Positions 17,912 through 29,119 of a stretch of 64,000 nt of DNA are shown here, piece after piece. Both the position numbers and the translations under genes were made by a program. The stretch is from DASQZK01 sp963763215 (GTDB lineage Bacteria > Bacteroidota > Bacteroidia > Bacteroidales > GCA-2748055), in NCBI GenBank assembly GCA_963763215.1, contig CAVXNX010000002.1:1-64000 (forward strand), read 5' to 3'. Under the pieces are notes generated by a model, which saw nothing but the letters and a program-made list of their open reading frames with translations, was not told the origin of the DNA and did not search any database. Every line of letters begins with the position of its first letter. The stretch's first letter is position 1.

Positions 17912-19078
17912 ATGTTAAGATTTTCTCGTCAAACTACTGCTAAACAGGTCTTCTCTTTTTATTGCCTTCTGTTTCTGTCTTTCCTTATCCCACAGGTTAC
18001 AGTTTTCGGGCAATCCACATCCAGCGATTCTCTCGATACCCGGCTTAAAAATCTAAATGCTTCCGAGCTGACGCGCGGGGAACGGTTATTTTACGGCCTG
18101 GTTTATAACGGTGACAGGTCGGTGAACTGCGCGGGGTGCCATAACACGGTTTTCATCGATACCATGAACTGGAATCCCAGTGCCATGGAGATTGCGGTTA
18201 AATACAAGGACCGTTCCATGTCCGATCTCGTGAAAACCCTCCTCAAACCTCGGGGACGTAAACTATCCGAAGTTCATAAAAATATCGATCTCACCCCTGA
18301 AGACATCGTCATGATCAAGGGATTCATGGATGAGTTCATCACCCAGGGGATTACTCCTCCCAAACCGGTTTTGAATAAACTGATCCTTTTCATACTTGCG
18401 GTTATTCTTTTTCTCTGGGCCGTCACCGACCTGATCATCCTTAAGAAAGTCAGGCGGAAATGGATAAACCTGATCGTCATCGTGGTGACAGGCGCATTCA
18501 TCACGGATGTCCTCGTGGTCGAAGCGGTCGATATCGGGCGATCGCAGTACTACCAGCCCAACCAGCCTGTGAAATTTTCTCATGCTGTCCATGCCGGGCA
18601 GAATCAGACGGCCTGCATCTATTGTCACAGTTCCGCTGAATACAGCAAGGAGCCAACCATCCCCGCCATCAATGTGTGCATGAACTGTCACCTGATCGTT
18701 CGGAGCGGCAGCCGTTCCGGGTCTTTTGAGATTGCCAAGGTGGTGAGCGCTTACCAGGATAAGAAACCCCTTGAATGGATCCGGGTTCACCATCTTCCCG
18801 ATCATGTCTTTTTCAGTCATGCGCAGCATGTCGGGGCGGGAGGCGTCGACTGCGCCGAATGTCACGGTGATGTTACCAAAATGGACCGCATTATGCAGGT
18901 TTCCGACCTTTCCATGGGATGGTGCATCGAATGCCACCGGACCCGTCAGGTCAATTTCGATTCAAATGTGTTCTACAGCCAGTATAAAAAACTGAAAGGC
19001 CGGATCCAATCGGGCGACCTCAATAAAGTCACCGTTGAAGAGATCGGGGGGACGGAATGCATGAAATGCCATTATTGA
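17912..19078 (+). CDS. actA: Alternative complex III subunit A, multihaem cytochrome c
   Basis: A 388-residue periplasmic cytochrome that carries electrons from the quinol-oxidising membrane core. Residues 11-34 form a signal peptide. A monohaem segment comes next (CAGCH at 73-77), then a membrane span at about 150-170. The pentahaem ActA core has CIYCH, CMNCH, CAECH, CIECH and CMKCH, the last at the extreme C-terminus. The total is six CxxCH motifs, one more than the bare five-haem core, which fits the fused N-terminal cytochrome domain. Other family segments are PVKFSHAVHAG and HVFFSHAQHV. It is the first gene of actABCDEF and is unshifted. Confidence 0.93.
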   Translation: MLRFSRQTTAKQVFSFYCLLFLSFLIPQVTVFGQSTSSDSLDTRLKNLNASELTRGERLFYGLVYNGDRSVNCAGCHNTVFIDTMNWNPSAMEIAVKYKDRSMSDLVKTLLKPRGRKLSEVHKNIDLTPEDIVMIKGFMDEFITQGITPPKPVLNKLILFILAVILFLWAVTDLIILKKVRRKWINLIVIVVTGAFITDVLVVEAVDIGRSQYYQPNQPVKFSHAVHAGQNQTACIYCHSSAEYSKEPTIPAINVCMNCHLIVRSGSRSGSFEIAKVVSAYQDKKPLEWIRVHHLPDHVFFSHAQHVGAGGVDCAECHGDVTKMDRIMQVSDLSMGWCIECHRTRQVNFDSNVFYSQYKKLKGRIQSGDLNKVTVEEIGGTECMKCHY

Positions 19079-19266
19079 GCGGTACCGGAGCGTCCTTATC
19101 CGGCCGGGAAAAGCCGGAATCGTTGCCGGGTGCGTTCCGGAAGCCGGTTAAACGTCTTTGAAACAGAGCCTCCTGTCCATCACCGGCCAGCCTGGATGCC
19201 GCTTCCGGCCTTTGCCTGAGAGGGACGGACGGATGAGGCACATGGAATAATCTAAAATTCAGTTAT

Positions 19267-22233
19267 ATGAAAAAATACTGGAAAAGCCTGGATGAATTCC
19301 GGAATGTTCCCGACACGGAGAGAGAACGGCATGAAGAGACCCATAAAAATGCCGTTCTTGATCTTTTTCAGGCTGAAGTGGCCCATGCCAGGTCATCGCG
19401 AAGGGACTTTCTCAAGCTTTTCGGTTTCAGCCTGACCAGCGCTGCCCTGGTGGCCAGTTGTGAAAAGCCGGTGATCAAGGCTATTCCATATGTCATTCAG
19501 CCCGAAGAGATCACCCCGGGGAAAGCCAGGTATTATGCCTCTTCATTTTTCGATGGCAAAGATTTTTGCAGCATCCTGGTCAAAACGCGGGACGGCCGGC
19601 CCATTAAAATTGAGGGCAATGAGCTGGCCTCCTTCAACAAGGGCGGCACAACCGCCAGGATCCAGGCATCGGTACTGTCACTTTACGATGACGCCCGACT
19701 GAAAGACCCGGCGAAAGGATCACAGAAAATGTCATGGGAAGCGATGGATGACGAAATCCTGTCCGGACTTCTGAAAGCTGATGCCGGCGGCCGGGAGATC
19801 GTCCTGCTGAGTTCCCATATCCTCTCTCCCTCGACGCGCCGGATCATCGGTGAATTTGGGAAATCGTTCCGGAATTTCCGGTGGGTCACTTACGAACCCA
19901 TTTCCTGTTCCGGCATTCTTGAAGCCGCAGAAAAATGTTTCGGTCAGGCGCTGATTCCCGATTACCGTTTCGATAAAGCTACCCTCATCGTCAGTTTCGG
20001 AGCCGATTTTCTGGGTTCGTGGCTGGCGCCTGTACGTTTCATCCGGCTTTATACCGACCGGCGCAAGCTCACCAACGGGCAAAGAGACATGGTCAGGCAT
20101 ATCCAGGTCGAATCGGGGATGAGCCTCACCGGTTGCAATGCCGATGAACGCTACATGATGAAGCCTTCAGCGGAAAAGGCCCTGCTCCTGCAGCTTTACC
20201 AGCTGGTGAGCGGCGGAAAGTCCGGCGGACAGGCTTCTTCGGCAGCCGGCGAGCCGGATTTGAATAAAATCGCTGCTGAGTTGAAAAATAACCGGGGCAC
20301 CTCGATCGTCATTTCCGGAAGTAACGATCCGGAATGCCAGGTTCTCGTCAACGGCATCAATCAGGCCCTGGGAAACATCAACAGGACCGTCGACCTCAAC
20401 AATCCTCTGAACCTTGCCGGAGGCAGCGACCAGGATATGGCTGCCCTGGTCGGGGATATGAACGCGGGGAAAGTGGGGGCCATCCTCATGTTCAACGTCA
20501 ATCCTGTTTACGATTACCCGCTGTCCGGGGAATTTGTTTCCGGGCTGCAGAAAACGGGACTGTCGGTTTCATTTGCCGGAAGTGCCTGTGAGACAGCCGC
20601 AGCCGCCTCGCATGTCTGTCCCGTTCATCATCCCCTCGAGTCGTGGGATGATGCTGAGGTCAGTCCCGGGAATCTCTATCTTTCGCAGCCCTGCATCAGC
20701 CCGATGTTCAATACACGGTCGTTTGCCGACAGCCTGCTCGCCTGGATGCACTCAGACAACGATTATTATCATTATATCCAGGATCACTGGAAAGAAAACA
20801 TCTTTCCCGGCAAAGGCGATTTCACCGCCTTCTGGAACCAATGCCTCAGAGACGGACTTTACACCTACTCCGTTTCCGGTGAATGGAAGGCCGCATTCAA
20901 TCCCGCTCCCGTGGCCGCCATCGGGGCCGAAAAGGAGCCGGAACCGGGAGGCTTTGAGATTCTCCTTGCCGACAGTGTGCAGATGGGCGACGGGCGCCAT
21001 GCCAATAACCCATGGCTGCAGGAGTTGCCCGACCCGGTTTCGAAACACGACTGGGAAAATGTGCTCATGATTTCCCCATCCGATGCGGAGAAGACTCGGC
21101 CTTCGAAACGGCGACATCGTGAACATCGACGGGAAGAGCGGAGCTCCCGGTACTCATCCAGCCCGGGCAGGCGCCGGGGACATGCCTTGCCGCTCTTGGA
21201 TACGGAAGGAAAAATACGGGGAAAGTCGCCGATGGCGCCGGGGTCAACATGTACCCGTTCATCACCATGGAAAACGGCAGGCGTCTCTACCATGTGAAAG
21301 GCGTCTCGGTGGAACCAACAGGCAGAAAGGTGAAAATTGCCCTGACCCAGCTGCACAATTCCATGGAGGGCAGGCACATCATCCGCGAGACCGTCCTGGA
21401 AAAGTACCTCGAGAATCCGGCCTCCGGCAATGAGATGCATGAAGAATTTGAAAACAAACATCGCACACTGTATCCCGAACCGGAATATAAGGGTTTTCAC
21501 TGGGGAATGGTCATCGATCTCAATGCCTGTGTGGGATGCAATACCTGTGTCATCGCCTGCCAGGCTGAGAACAACACGCCTGTTGTGGGCAAGGATGAAG
21601 TATACCGGCGCCGGATCATGCACTGGATGAAAATTGACCGGTACTACGGGGGCGAACCCGATAACCCGGAAGTTTTCTTCCAGCCGATTCTCTGCCAGCA
21701 TTGCGATAATGCACCCTGCGAAAATGTGTGTCCCGTTTCAGCCACCAATCACAGCAGTGAAGGGCTGAACCAGATGACCTATAACCGGTGCATCGGGACG
21801 AAATACTGCATCAACAACTGCCCTTACCGGGTGAGACGATTCAACTGGTACAAGTATACCGACAATAAAAAGTTTGACTTCGACATCCATTCCGACCTTG
21901 GGCAGATGGTGCTGAATCCGGATGTGGTGGTCAGGGACCGCGGGGTTGTTGAAAAATGTTCCTTCTGCGTGCAGCGGATCCAGGAAAAGAAGCTTGAAGC
22001 GAAGCTGGAGAACCGGACCCTCGAAGGATGGTGAGATCAAGCCGGCCTGCGTGCAGTCCTGTCCGGCCGGTGCACTGGTGTTTGGTGATCTGAATGATCC
22101 GGAGAGCCGGGTATCCAGGCTGATGAAGGATCCCAGGAACTATCATCTGCTTGAGGAGATCCATACCCTGCCTTCGGTGGGTTATCTGACCCTCGTGAGG
22201 AACAAACAGGAAGGCAATATACCTAACGTCTAA
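19267..22233 (+). CDS. actB: Alternative complex III subunit B, molybdopterin-oxidoreductase-like iron-sulfur protein, frameshifted
   Basis: The product is about 988 residues. It has an N-terminal Tat signal (SSRRDFLKLFGFSLTSAAL) and a large MopB-like domain that in this family binds no molybdenum cofactor. The C-terminal ferredoxin domain has cluster motifs CVGCNTCVIACQAEN, CQHCDNAPCENVCP and CIGTKYCINNCPYRVRRFN, plus CSFCVQRIQ with ACVQSCPAGA. Three frame changes occur near 21092 (extra A after GAGAAG), near 21140 and near 22026 (extra G). Single-base edits at each give one continuous protein (SDAEKLGLRNGDIVNI, ELPVLIQPGQAPG, TLEDGEIKPACVQSC). It passes electrons between the quinol site and ActA. 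Confidence 0.92.
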
Positions 22234-22244
22234 AAATCCTGCCC

Positions 22245-23614
22245 ATGTATAACAGATTCATCAGAGGACCATTAATAGAAGGCAAGAAGACCTACTCACA
22301 GATCAGCCGTGAAATTCTCAGGCCCATGGAGGACCGGACGGGGAAATGGTGGTTTGCCGCCATGACCCTCGCCACCCTGGCCACTTTATGGGGAGTCGTG
22401 GCCATTTATGTCACGGTCTCACAGGGTATCGGGACCTGGGGGGTGAACAATACGGTGGCATGGGGCTGGGCGATCGTCAATTTCGTCTGGTGGATCGGTA
22501 TTGGTCATGCCGGTACCGCTTTTTCCATCTTCCTCCTGATCCTGCGCCAGAAATGGAGAACATCGATCAACCGGTCGGCTGAAGCGATGACCGTCGTCGC
22601 CGTCGGATGTGCGGCCCTCTTCCCCGCTCTTCATATGGGAAGGGTCTGGCTGGCCTTTTTCATTTTCCCCTATCCCAACACGCGGGGGCCATTGTGGGTC
22701 AATTTCAACTCGCCGCTGTTCTGGGACTTTTCGGCCATCACCGCCTATCTATTGATCTCCTTTTCCTTCTGGTACCTGGGAATGCTTCCCGATTTCGCCA
22801 CCATCCGGGACAGGGCAAAATCCAAAATCCGAAAAGCCATCTATGGGTTCTTTGCCATGGGCTGGACGGGTTCATCAAGGCAATGGGTGCGCTTTGATTC
22901 CCTCGGGTTTCATCCTGGGAGGCATAGCTGCTGTTCTCGTGGTATCCGTGCATTCCATCGTGGCCACCGATTTCGCGGTGTCTGTCGAACCCGGCTGGCA
23001 TACCACCATCTTTCCGCCATATTTTGTTATCGGGGCGATATTCTCCGGTTTTGCCATGGTGATGACCCTGATGGTGATCATGAGGAAAATCTATCATCTC
23101 AATGACTACATCACCGACAATCACCTGGATGCCATTGCCAGGATCCTGATCTTTATTTCCCTGATCATGGGTACATCCTATATGACGGAAATTTTCGTTG
23201 CCTGGTATTCCTACAATACCTATGAGATGTCGACCTTTTTCCATCACCTTCTGTCCGGTGAATTTGCCGTGCCCTTCTGGACCATGCTTATTTTCAATGC
23301 TATTATCCCCCAGCTCTTCTGGTTCAAAAAGATCCGGAAAAATCCATGGAGCCTGTCTCATCATATCCCTGGTCATCAATATCGGGATGTGGTTTGAACG
23401 CTATAATATCGTTGTCGGATCCCTTTCCCACGACTACCTGCCTTCGAACTGGGCAAGCTATACGCCCACCTGGGTGGAGATTGGCGCCTATGTCGGTACC
23501 CTGGGCATTTTTGCTTCATTCATCCTGCTGTTCTTCAGGTTTATCCCGGTCATCGCCTTGAGCGAGGTCAAGGGCGTTCTGAAGGTGGGCAGCACGAAAA
23601 GAAGATTAACCTAA
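22245..23614 (+). CDS. actC: Alternative complex III subunit C, NrfD/PsrC-like quinol-binding membrane protein, frameshifted
   Basis: A ten-span membrane protein of about 456 residues that binds menaquinol. It begins MYNRFIRGPLIEGKKTYSQI. Membrane blocks include WGVNNTVAWGWAIVNFVWWI, GHAGTAFSIFLLILR and LHMGRVWLAFFIFPYPNTRG. After a frame change near 22880 come GGIAAVLVVSVHSIVATDFA and WHTTIFPPYFVIGAIFSGFA; after another near 23345 come INIGMWFERYNIVVGSLSHD and WVEIGAYVGTLGIF. Length is over by two bases, consistent with two insertions. It sits 11 bp after actB. Confidence 0.92.
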
Positions 23615-23627
23615 AGATCAAACGAAA

Positions 23628-24165
23628 ATGGCCGGTAAATTCAAAATTGGTGTTTTCAGCGAGGAGGACAAAATGCTGGCCTCCCTGAAAAAGCTCCTTG
23701 AACTGGGATTCCCCGTCTATGATATTTATACGCCCTACCCGGTTCACGAGGCGATCCATCTGCTCAAGCGAAGGTCGCGGATTCCCACGGCAGCTTATTT
23801 CTACGGACTTTTCGGAGCCATTGCGGTCCTGGCCTTCCTGTATTTTGCCGCCGTGGTGAACTGGCCCATCGTCTATGGCGGGAAACCGTTTAATTCTTTC
23901 CCGTCCTTCATTGTCATCACGGTCGTCATTACGATCCTGATCGTTACCCTCACCAGCCTGGCGACTTTCTCGGCCGTCTCCGGGCTTTATCCCGGTGAAG
24001 GTGAATCCTGTTCCCGACCTGCGGGTGACCGATGATAAGTTCATTATCGTGATTGACCTCAAAACGCTGGGAGAGGAACGATTCCTCGAAGCCGGGAAGA
24101 TCCTCGGCATGGACGCCGAAGAGGTGAATGATTCGGGGATGGAAGTAAACAACGCAAAACAGTAG
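23628..24165 (+). CDS. actD: Alternative complex III subunit D (DUF3341), frameshifted
   Basis: About 179 residues. The DUF3341 N-terminus is MAGKFKIGVFSEEDKMLASL with FPVYDIYTPYPVHEAIHLLK. Two membrane hairpin helices follow (YGLFGAIAVLAFLYFAAVV and FIVITVVITILIVTLTSLAT). The frame breaks near 23992; the correct tail is VTDDKFIIVIDLKTLGEERF to NNAKQ, ending at 24165. One extra base explains the length. ActD is a small structural subunit packed beside ActC; no cofactor motif is present. Confidence 0.9.
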
Positions 24166-24168
24166 TCG

Positions 24169-24763
24169 ATGGGAAGATACAGAAAATACCTGATGCCCGC
24201 GGTCCTTTATAATCCTGATCACTTCAGGCTGCGACAGGAACAGGAACCATCCGGGGTGGGATTATTTCCCCGATATGTTCTATTCCAAGGCCTATGAGAC
24301 TTATGCTCCCAATCCCAATTTTGAAAACGGAACAACAATGCGGGTTCCGGTGGAAGGCACCATTCCCCGTGATTTTACACCCTTCCAGTATGCCAACACG
24401 CCTGAAGACCGCATCAGGGCGGGAGAGGAGCTCTCCAATCCCTTAACGGTAAACCAGGCGGTGATCGAAAGGGGAAAACATGAGTTCGAGACCTTTTGCA
24501 TCGGTTGTCACGGGCCGAAAGGTGACGGTAACGGTTACCTGCATACCAGCGGGTTGTATATCGTCGTGCCCCGCTCGCTGGTCGGCGAAGAAGCCAGGAA
24601 CCTGAAGGACGGGGAGATCTACCATACCATTACCCTGGGCTTCGGATCAATGGGCGCCCACGGTGCGCAGATCAGGCCGGATGACAGGTGGAAGATCATC
24701 GCCTATATCCGGAATGTACTCCAGCCTCAGGCACTGGCCGATACGACCGCCAGCAAACCATGA
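24169..24763 (+). CDS. actE: Alternative complex III subunit E, lipoprotein monohaem cytochrome c, frameshifted
   Basis: The start is MGRYRKYLMPAV at 24169, only 3 bp after the actD stop. A one-base slip near 24207 hides the lipoprotein signal, which reads FIILITSGCDRN once corrected. The mature part has YSKAYETYAPNPNFENG, PVEGTIPRDFTPFQYANTPE, one haem motif CIGCHG with GDGNGYL, and a methionine-bearing FGSMGAHGAQIRPDDRW region. About 198 residues, normal for ActE. It is a periplasmic electron carrier within complex III. Confidence 0.9.
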
Positions 24764-24792
24764 TGTGATAAACGTTATTAAAAATAAAAGAT

Positions 24793-25957
24793 ATGAAGGA
24801 AGATTTCAAAGTATCCCGGTCTTTCAGTGTCATATCGGCAGTTCTCGCTCTCCTGGGCCTGGCGGTAATGGTCTATGCATTGATTGCAGAACCCCAGAGA
24901 GGCTGGGCCGATTATCTCCTGAACAATTACTATTTTCTCTCCCTTTCGCTGGGGGGTGTGTTTTTCATCGTCATCCAGTACATCTCGCAGTCGGGATGGT
25001 CTTCAGCCTTTAAACGGATCCCTGAAGCCATGATGGCTTACCTTCCCGTGGCCGCGGTGTTTTTCCTGTTGATGTATTTCGGCATTCATTCCCTCTATAC
25101 GTGGAGCAGCCAGGGGGTTGTTTCCGCCGATGAGGCGGTCAGCCATAAGCATATCTATCTCAATATCCCGTTCTTCCTCTTCAGGCTTGTCCTCTTTTTT
25201 GCTTTATGGATCATCTTCGCACGGATCCTCCGGCGGTATTCCCTGTCGGAAGACAAGGCGGGCGGTGTGAAATATTTCCATAAAAGCGAATACTATTCGC
25301 GAATCTATGTTTTCATCCTCGCGATCACCTTCATCTTTGCAACATTTGACTGGATCATGTCGATCGATGTCCATTGGTATTCGACGGTCTTCGCGCTGAA
25401 AAATATGACCTCTGCCTTTCTCCACGGGGTTTCGGTGATCATCCTGATCCTGTTTATCCTTCGCCGGCAGGGGTATTTCACATTCATGAACAAATACCAC
25501 CTCCACGATTTTTCCCGCTATCTTTTCATGCTGGCCATCATCTGGGGTTACCTGTGGTTTGTCCAGTTCATGCTGATCTGGTACGGGAATCTTCCTGAGG
25601 AGACGGTGTATTATTATTACCGTTGGCAGGACGGATGGAAAGCCCTCTTTTTTGCCGAGATCCTCCTCAACTGGGCTCGTGCCGTTTTTCATTCTCCTTC
25701 CGGTCAGTGCCAGCCGGAATTCCACCCTGATGACGATCGTCATCGTCATCCTGTTCGTGGGACAGTATGTCGAACAGTACCTGGAGATCGTTCCCGGTGT
25801 GACCGGCCAACTCCATTTCGGATTCCTGGAGATCGGCAGTTTTATCGGTTTTGCCGGACTGTTTTCACTGGTGGTGTCTTATGCCCTGTCCCGGGCCAAA
25901 CTCATCCCGGTTCATCATCCGTACCTGGAGGAAAGCCTGGAACACAAGTTCGCCTAA
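24793..25957 (+). CDS. actF: Alternative complex III subunit F, second NrfD-like membrane subunit, frameshifted
   Basis: A ten-span membrane subunit of about 388 residues, homologous to ActC. It begins MKEDFKVSRSFSVISAVLAL. Typical segments are WADYLLNNYYFLSLSLGGVF, FDWIMSIDVHWYSTVFALKN, LHDFSRYLFMLAIIWGYLWF and FVQFMLIWYGNLPEETVYYY. A single-base insertion near 25682 breaks the frame, which resumes PFFILLPVSASRNSTLMTIV and ends EESLEHKFA. It lies 29 bp after actE and 9 bp before the UbiA-like gene. Confidence 0.92.
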
Positions 25958-25966
25958 TATTTCCCT

Positions 25967-26815
25967 GTGGTGATCATTTCGAAGATATACCGCGGCCTGA
26001 GGCTTTTTTCGCTGGACATTGTGGCCGGGGTGATTGCGGGTTCATTTTTTGCCGCACATATCTTTGGCACGCATCTGCCGTGGGCTTACCTGGCCGTCAT
26101 CGGGATGACAGTCTGGCTGATCTACCTTGCCGATCATGTGATTGACGGGGTGAAAAAACACGGGGAATCTGGCTATGCTGCCCACCGGCTGTTCTACCGG
26201 TACAGATCCCCTGTCATCCTCCTCATTCTGGTGGTGGGAATTTTCGATTTCAGGCTCGCGCTCTATAGGCTTCCCCCGGCAGTCATCCAGCTCGGGCTGA
26301 TCACCGGCGGAGCCACATTCGTGTATTTTATGTTCACCCTGATCTCCGATCGCATCGATACGGTGCTATTTATCAAGGAACTCTGGATATCGGCGATCTA
26401 TACAGTGGCCGTATGGGGAGGACCGGTCATTTATGCAGGAAACGATGCGGCACCCTGGCAGATCATGATCATGGTGAGCTATGGCTTGCTGGTCATGTCC
26501 AATGTGCTGTCGTACAGTTATTTTGAATATGACATCGATGTGGCCGATCGGGAGCACACTTTTGCCGTCGATTTTGGCAGGCGTTCAACACGGATCGTCA
26601 TCTACATACTGATTTTTGCGTCAATGGTCCTGTGGCTGGGTACGGAGCTCTTCACCGGTGAAGCCGGGGCAGCCGAAATGACCGTCCTTGGAGGAATGAC
26701 GGCAGGGATGCTCGCGTTGATCACCTTCCATTCGCACTTCAGCCGTCCTGATTATTACGGGAGTTACGCAGATGCGTTGTTTTTACTGCCCTTCCTCGTC
26801 CTGATCTGGAACTGA
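25967..26815 (+). CDS. UbiA-superfamily-like membrane protein at the end of the act operon
   Basis: A 282-residue protein with about eight membrane spans, 9 bp after actF, so almost surely co-transcribed. Residues 53-60 (YLADHVID) sit where UbiA prenyltransferases have their first Asp-rich motif. Residues 188-204 (YDIDVADREHTFAVDFG) match the second motif (DxxxDxxxGxxTLAVxxG) in pattern. The first motif lacks the usual Asn and one Asp. Possible jobs are a divergent prenyl transfer for quinone or haem, or a non-enzymatic assembly factor; ctaB is present separately at 29120-29971, so it is not the haem O synthase. The assignment is by motif only. Confidence 0.6.
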   Translation: MVIISKIYRGLRLFSLDIVAGVIAGSFFAAHIFGTHLPWAYLAVIGMTVWLIYLADHVIDGVKKHGESGYAAHRLFYRYRSPVILLILVVGIFDFRLALYRLPPAVIQLGLITGGATFVYFMFTLISDRIDTVLFIKELWISAIYTVAVWGGPVIYAGNDAAPWQIMIMVSYGLLVMSNVLSYSYFEYDIDVADREHTFAVDFGRRSTRIVIYILIFASMVLWLGTELFTGEAGAAEMTVLGGMTAGMLALITFHSHFSRPDYYGSYADALFLLPFLVLIWN

Positions 26816-27672
26816 GTTTTTTAATCCCATATCCCAGGAAAGCCGTTGTGAAAAACGAGAATGATCCGTAAATCACCGGGACGATCGCCATCGCCGGACT
26901 GCCCAGGAGGGTAGTGGAAACGAAGATGGCCAGGGCACTGTTCTGCAATCCGACTTCAACAGAAATGGTAAACTGGTTTCGTGTGGTCAGCTGAAGCGCC
27001 CGGGAAACCGACCACCCGGCGAGCATGGCCAGGATATTCAACAACAGGGCCGGTACAAACAATTCAAGGTAATCGATCATCTGGGCCGACTCTTCACTCT
27101 GATCGATGAAGATCACTCCTGAAAAAACAAAGCAGCAGCAACAGGGGAAGGATAATGCGGAGCGGTTTCTCGAGCGAAAGGGCAAAACGCGGCATATAAT
27201 GCCGGATCAGAACACCGATGGTTGCAGGGACGGCCGTTACCACGAAAATATTCAGGATGGTGATCATCACCGGAAGGTGAATGGCTGAATGCTGGCTCAT
27301 GAAAAACCAGATGGCCGCACTGACCACGAGAGGAATGGTGACCAGGGTGATCATACCGTTCAGTACGGTAATGGAGATGGAAAGGGCCACATTCCCCCGA
27401 AGCAGAAAATTGACCAGGTTCGAGGTGGCTCCCCCCGGGCATGCGGCAATGAGGATCAGCCCGACTTTATAGACCGGGTCGACATGGATCACCAGGTCGA
27501 TCCCGAAGGCAATCAGCGGAAGGAGAAGCATCTGGCAACAGAGACCGACGATGACCGCTTTGGGGTACAGGAAGATATGACGGAAATCTCTGAACTCTAT
27601 GGATAATCCGGTTCCGAGGGTGATAATGCCTAGTGTCAGGGGCAAAAGGTAATCTGAGAATAGATTTTCCAT
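26739..27672 (-). CDS. Bile acid:sodium symporter (BASS/SBF) family protein, frameshifted
   Basis: About 311 residues with nine to ten membrane segments. It starts MENLFSDYLLPLTLGIITLG, and the sodium-site block VGLILIAACPGGATSNLVNF is kept along with the crossover QNSALAIFVSTTLLGSP. A one-base insertion near 27125 breaks the frame. It imports organic anions with sodium; the substrate in this family ranges from bile acids to pyruvate and pantoate and cannot be told here. The 3' end overlaps the convergent UbiA-like gene by 77 bp, and its last 25 residues (from SSRSGRG) look non-native, so the true stop may lie slightly upstream. Confidence 0.85.
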
Positions 27673-27850
27673 GGGCTTTCAAAGGAACAACAAAAATAGT
27701 GAAATTGAAAGTAAACTTTGTTAACTTTCTGTATGTTTATTAGATGCGTTTACCGTGCAACGTTAAGTGCTGTTATTCAGTCGTTAAACCTGTTTTTTTC
27801 CTGAATCCGGAATAAGGTTTTTTGCCCGGAGTGATTAATTTCACCACATC

Positions 27851-28494
27851 ATGGTCAGATTCTACAACCGCCCTGCTTTTAAGGTGTCGGAGCTTATCAT
27901 TATTTATATCGGATTGCCGCTGTTATACTTCTTCAACCTGATCCCTGTCCATAAATCGATTCCGTTACTGGTGGTTTTCTTTGTTTTTCTCTACTTCCTT
28001 TTACGCGACAGAACGTTTAACAGGAATTCATTTGGTTTTAACGGGTTCAGGGACTGGCGCCCCATCATCTTCAGGTTCCTGGCTTTCGCCATGGTGACCA
28101 CCTTCCTGGTCTGGATCTTCATCCCCGGCCATTTTTTTATCATGCCGCGGACCAATCACATGGCTGTGGTTGCTGATCATGGTCTTCTATCCTCTTTGGT
28201 CGGCCTTTCCCCAGGAGTTGATATACCGGGTCTGGTTTTTCAACCGGTATCGCGACCTTTTCAAAACGCGAATGGTTCTTCATGCTCACCAATGCCTTCC
28301 TGTTTTCCTTCTCCCATATCATCTTCAGGAACTGGCTGGCACTCGCCCTGACCTTTGTCGGCGGATTCCTTTTTGCCCTCACCTACAAACGCAGTCAATC
28401 ACTGCTGACGGTTTTTATTGAACACACGCTCTACGGGGATTTCATTTTTACGGTGGGAATCGGCCAGTTCTTCTACATGGCACTCAGCCGTTGA
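27851..28494 (+). CDS. CPBP family intramembrane metalloprotease, frameshifted
   Basis: About 214 residues with six to seven membrane spans, starting MVRFYNRPAFKVSELIIIYI. After frame changes near 28165 and 28260 it shows the three CPBP motifs: PQELIYRVWFFNRY (the EExxxR block with Gln in first place, a common Bacteroidota form), FLFSFSHIIFRNW (FxxxH) and VFIEHTLYGDF. Length is two bases over, fitting two insertions. Bacterial CPBP proteins are membrane proteases or membrane anchors of unknown substrate. It is flanked by genes on the other strand. Confidence 0.8.
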
Positions 28495-29107
28495 AGACCC
28501 GTTTTCAGCTGTCTGAACAAGCACGATCCAGAGGATCACCGAAGCGGTTTTAATACCGGCCACCATCAGGTATCTCCATCTTCCGGCCAGGATGGCCTCT
28601 GCATTCCCGTTCATGAGATCATGCAGCGACGATCACCGGGAAAAAACCCGAGAAAGCCGAAAGCAGGACAAGGAACCACCACCACATGACAAGGGACGCA
28701 TGGGACCTTTGGTCCCCATCCTCGTTCAGGCCGGAGAGACTCATAGATATCGCGCATGATGAGGTAAGGATAGAAGAGGTTCATGACGGGTACGATCCAG
28801 GCCCATACCGTCCAGGAAGGGGAATGAGAGAGGTAATAGAATTCCTCGCGGCTCTTCAGGTAGGTGTACATCCGGTATGACCATCTCAGGAAGTAGAAGA
28901 TGATAAAGATACGGGTCAGGATTCTCAGGACCGTCAGGATATAACCGGCAATTTCACTGATCCCCGGGATGGCCGGGCCTTCGTTGCCGGAATCGAGACT
29001 AAGTGACAAATGGCTGTACCATAGTGTTTTAAAAAAACAGAAAGGAGGGTGATGACCAGCAGGATCGTGAACAGTTCCCGGACCCGGGTCGGTGTGTTCG
29101 ATGACAT
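28495..29107 (-). CDS. DUF4328 family membrane protein, frameshifted
   Basis: Reconstructed from three frames. The start is MSSNTPTRVRELFTILLVI at 29107. A slip in an A/T-rich run near 29035 leads to IAGYILTVLRILTRIFIIFY, LRWSYRMYTYLKSREEFYYL, SHSPSWTVWAWIVPVMNLFY and PYLIMRDIYESLRPE, the DUF4328 signature. Two more slips lead to MWWWFLVLLSAFSGFF and then GRWRYLMVAGIKTASVILW. The end is uncertain, near the convergent CPBP stop. There are four membrane spans. The function of the family is unknown. It starts 12 bp after the ctaB stop and so may be the tail of the cox operon. Confidence 0.65.
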
Positions 29108-29119
29108 CGTTTTTTTCGA

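Noticed and set aside
20530..22233. Programmed frameshifting in actB and other split genes
   Set aside because: No slippery heptamer or downstream pseudoknot recurs; slips occur at unrelated sites and often several per gene, which fits sequence error.
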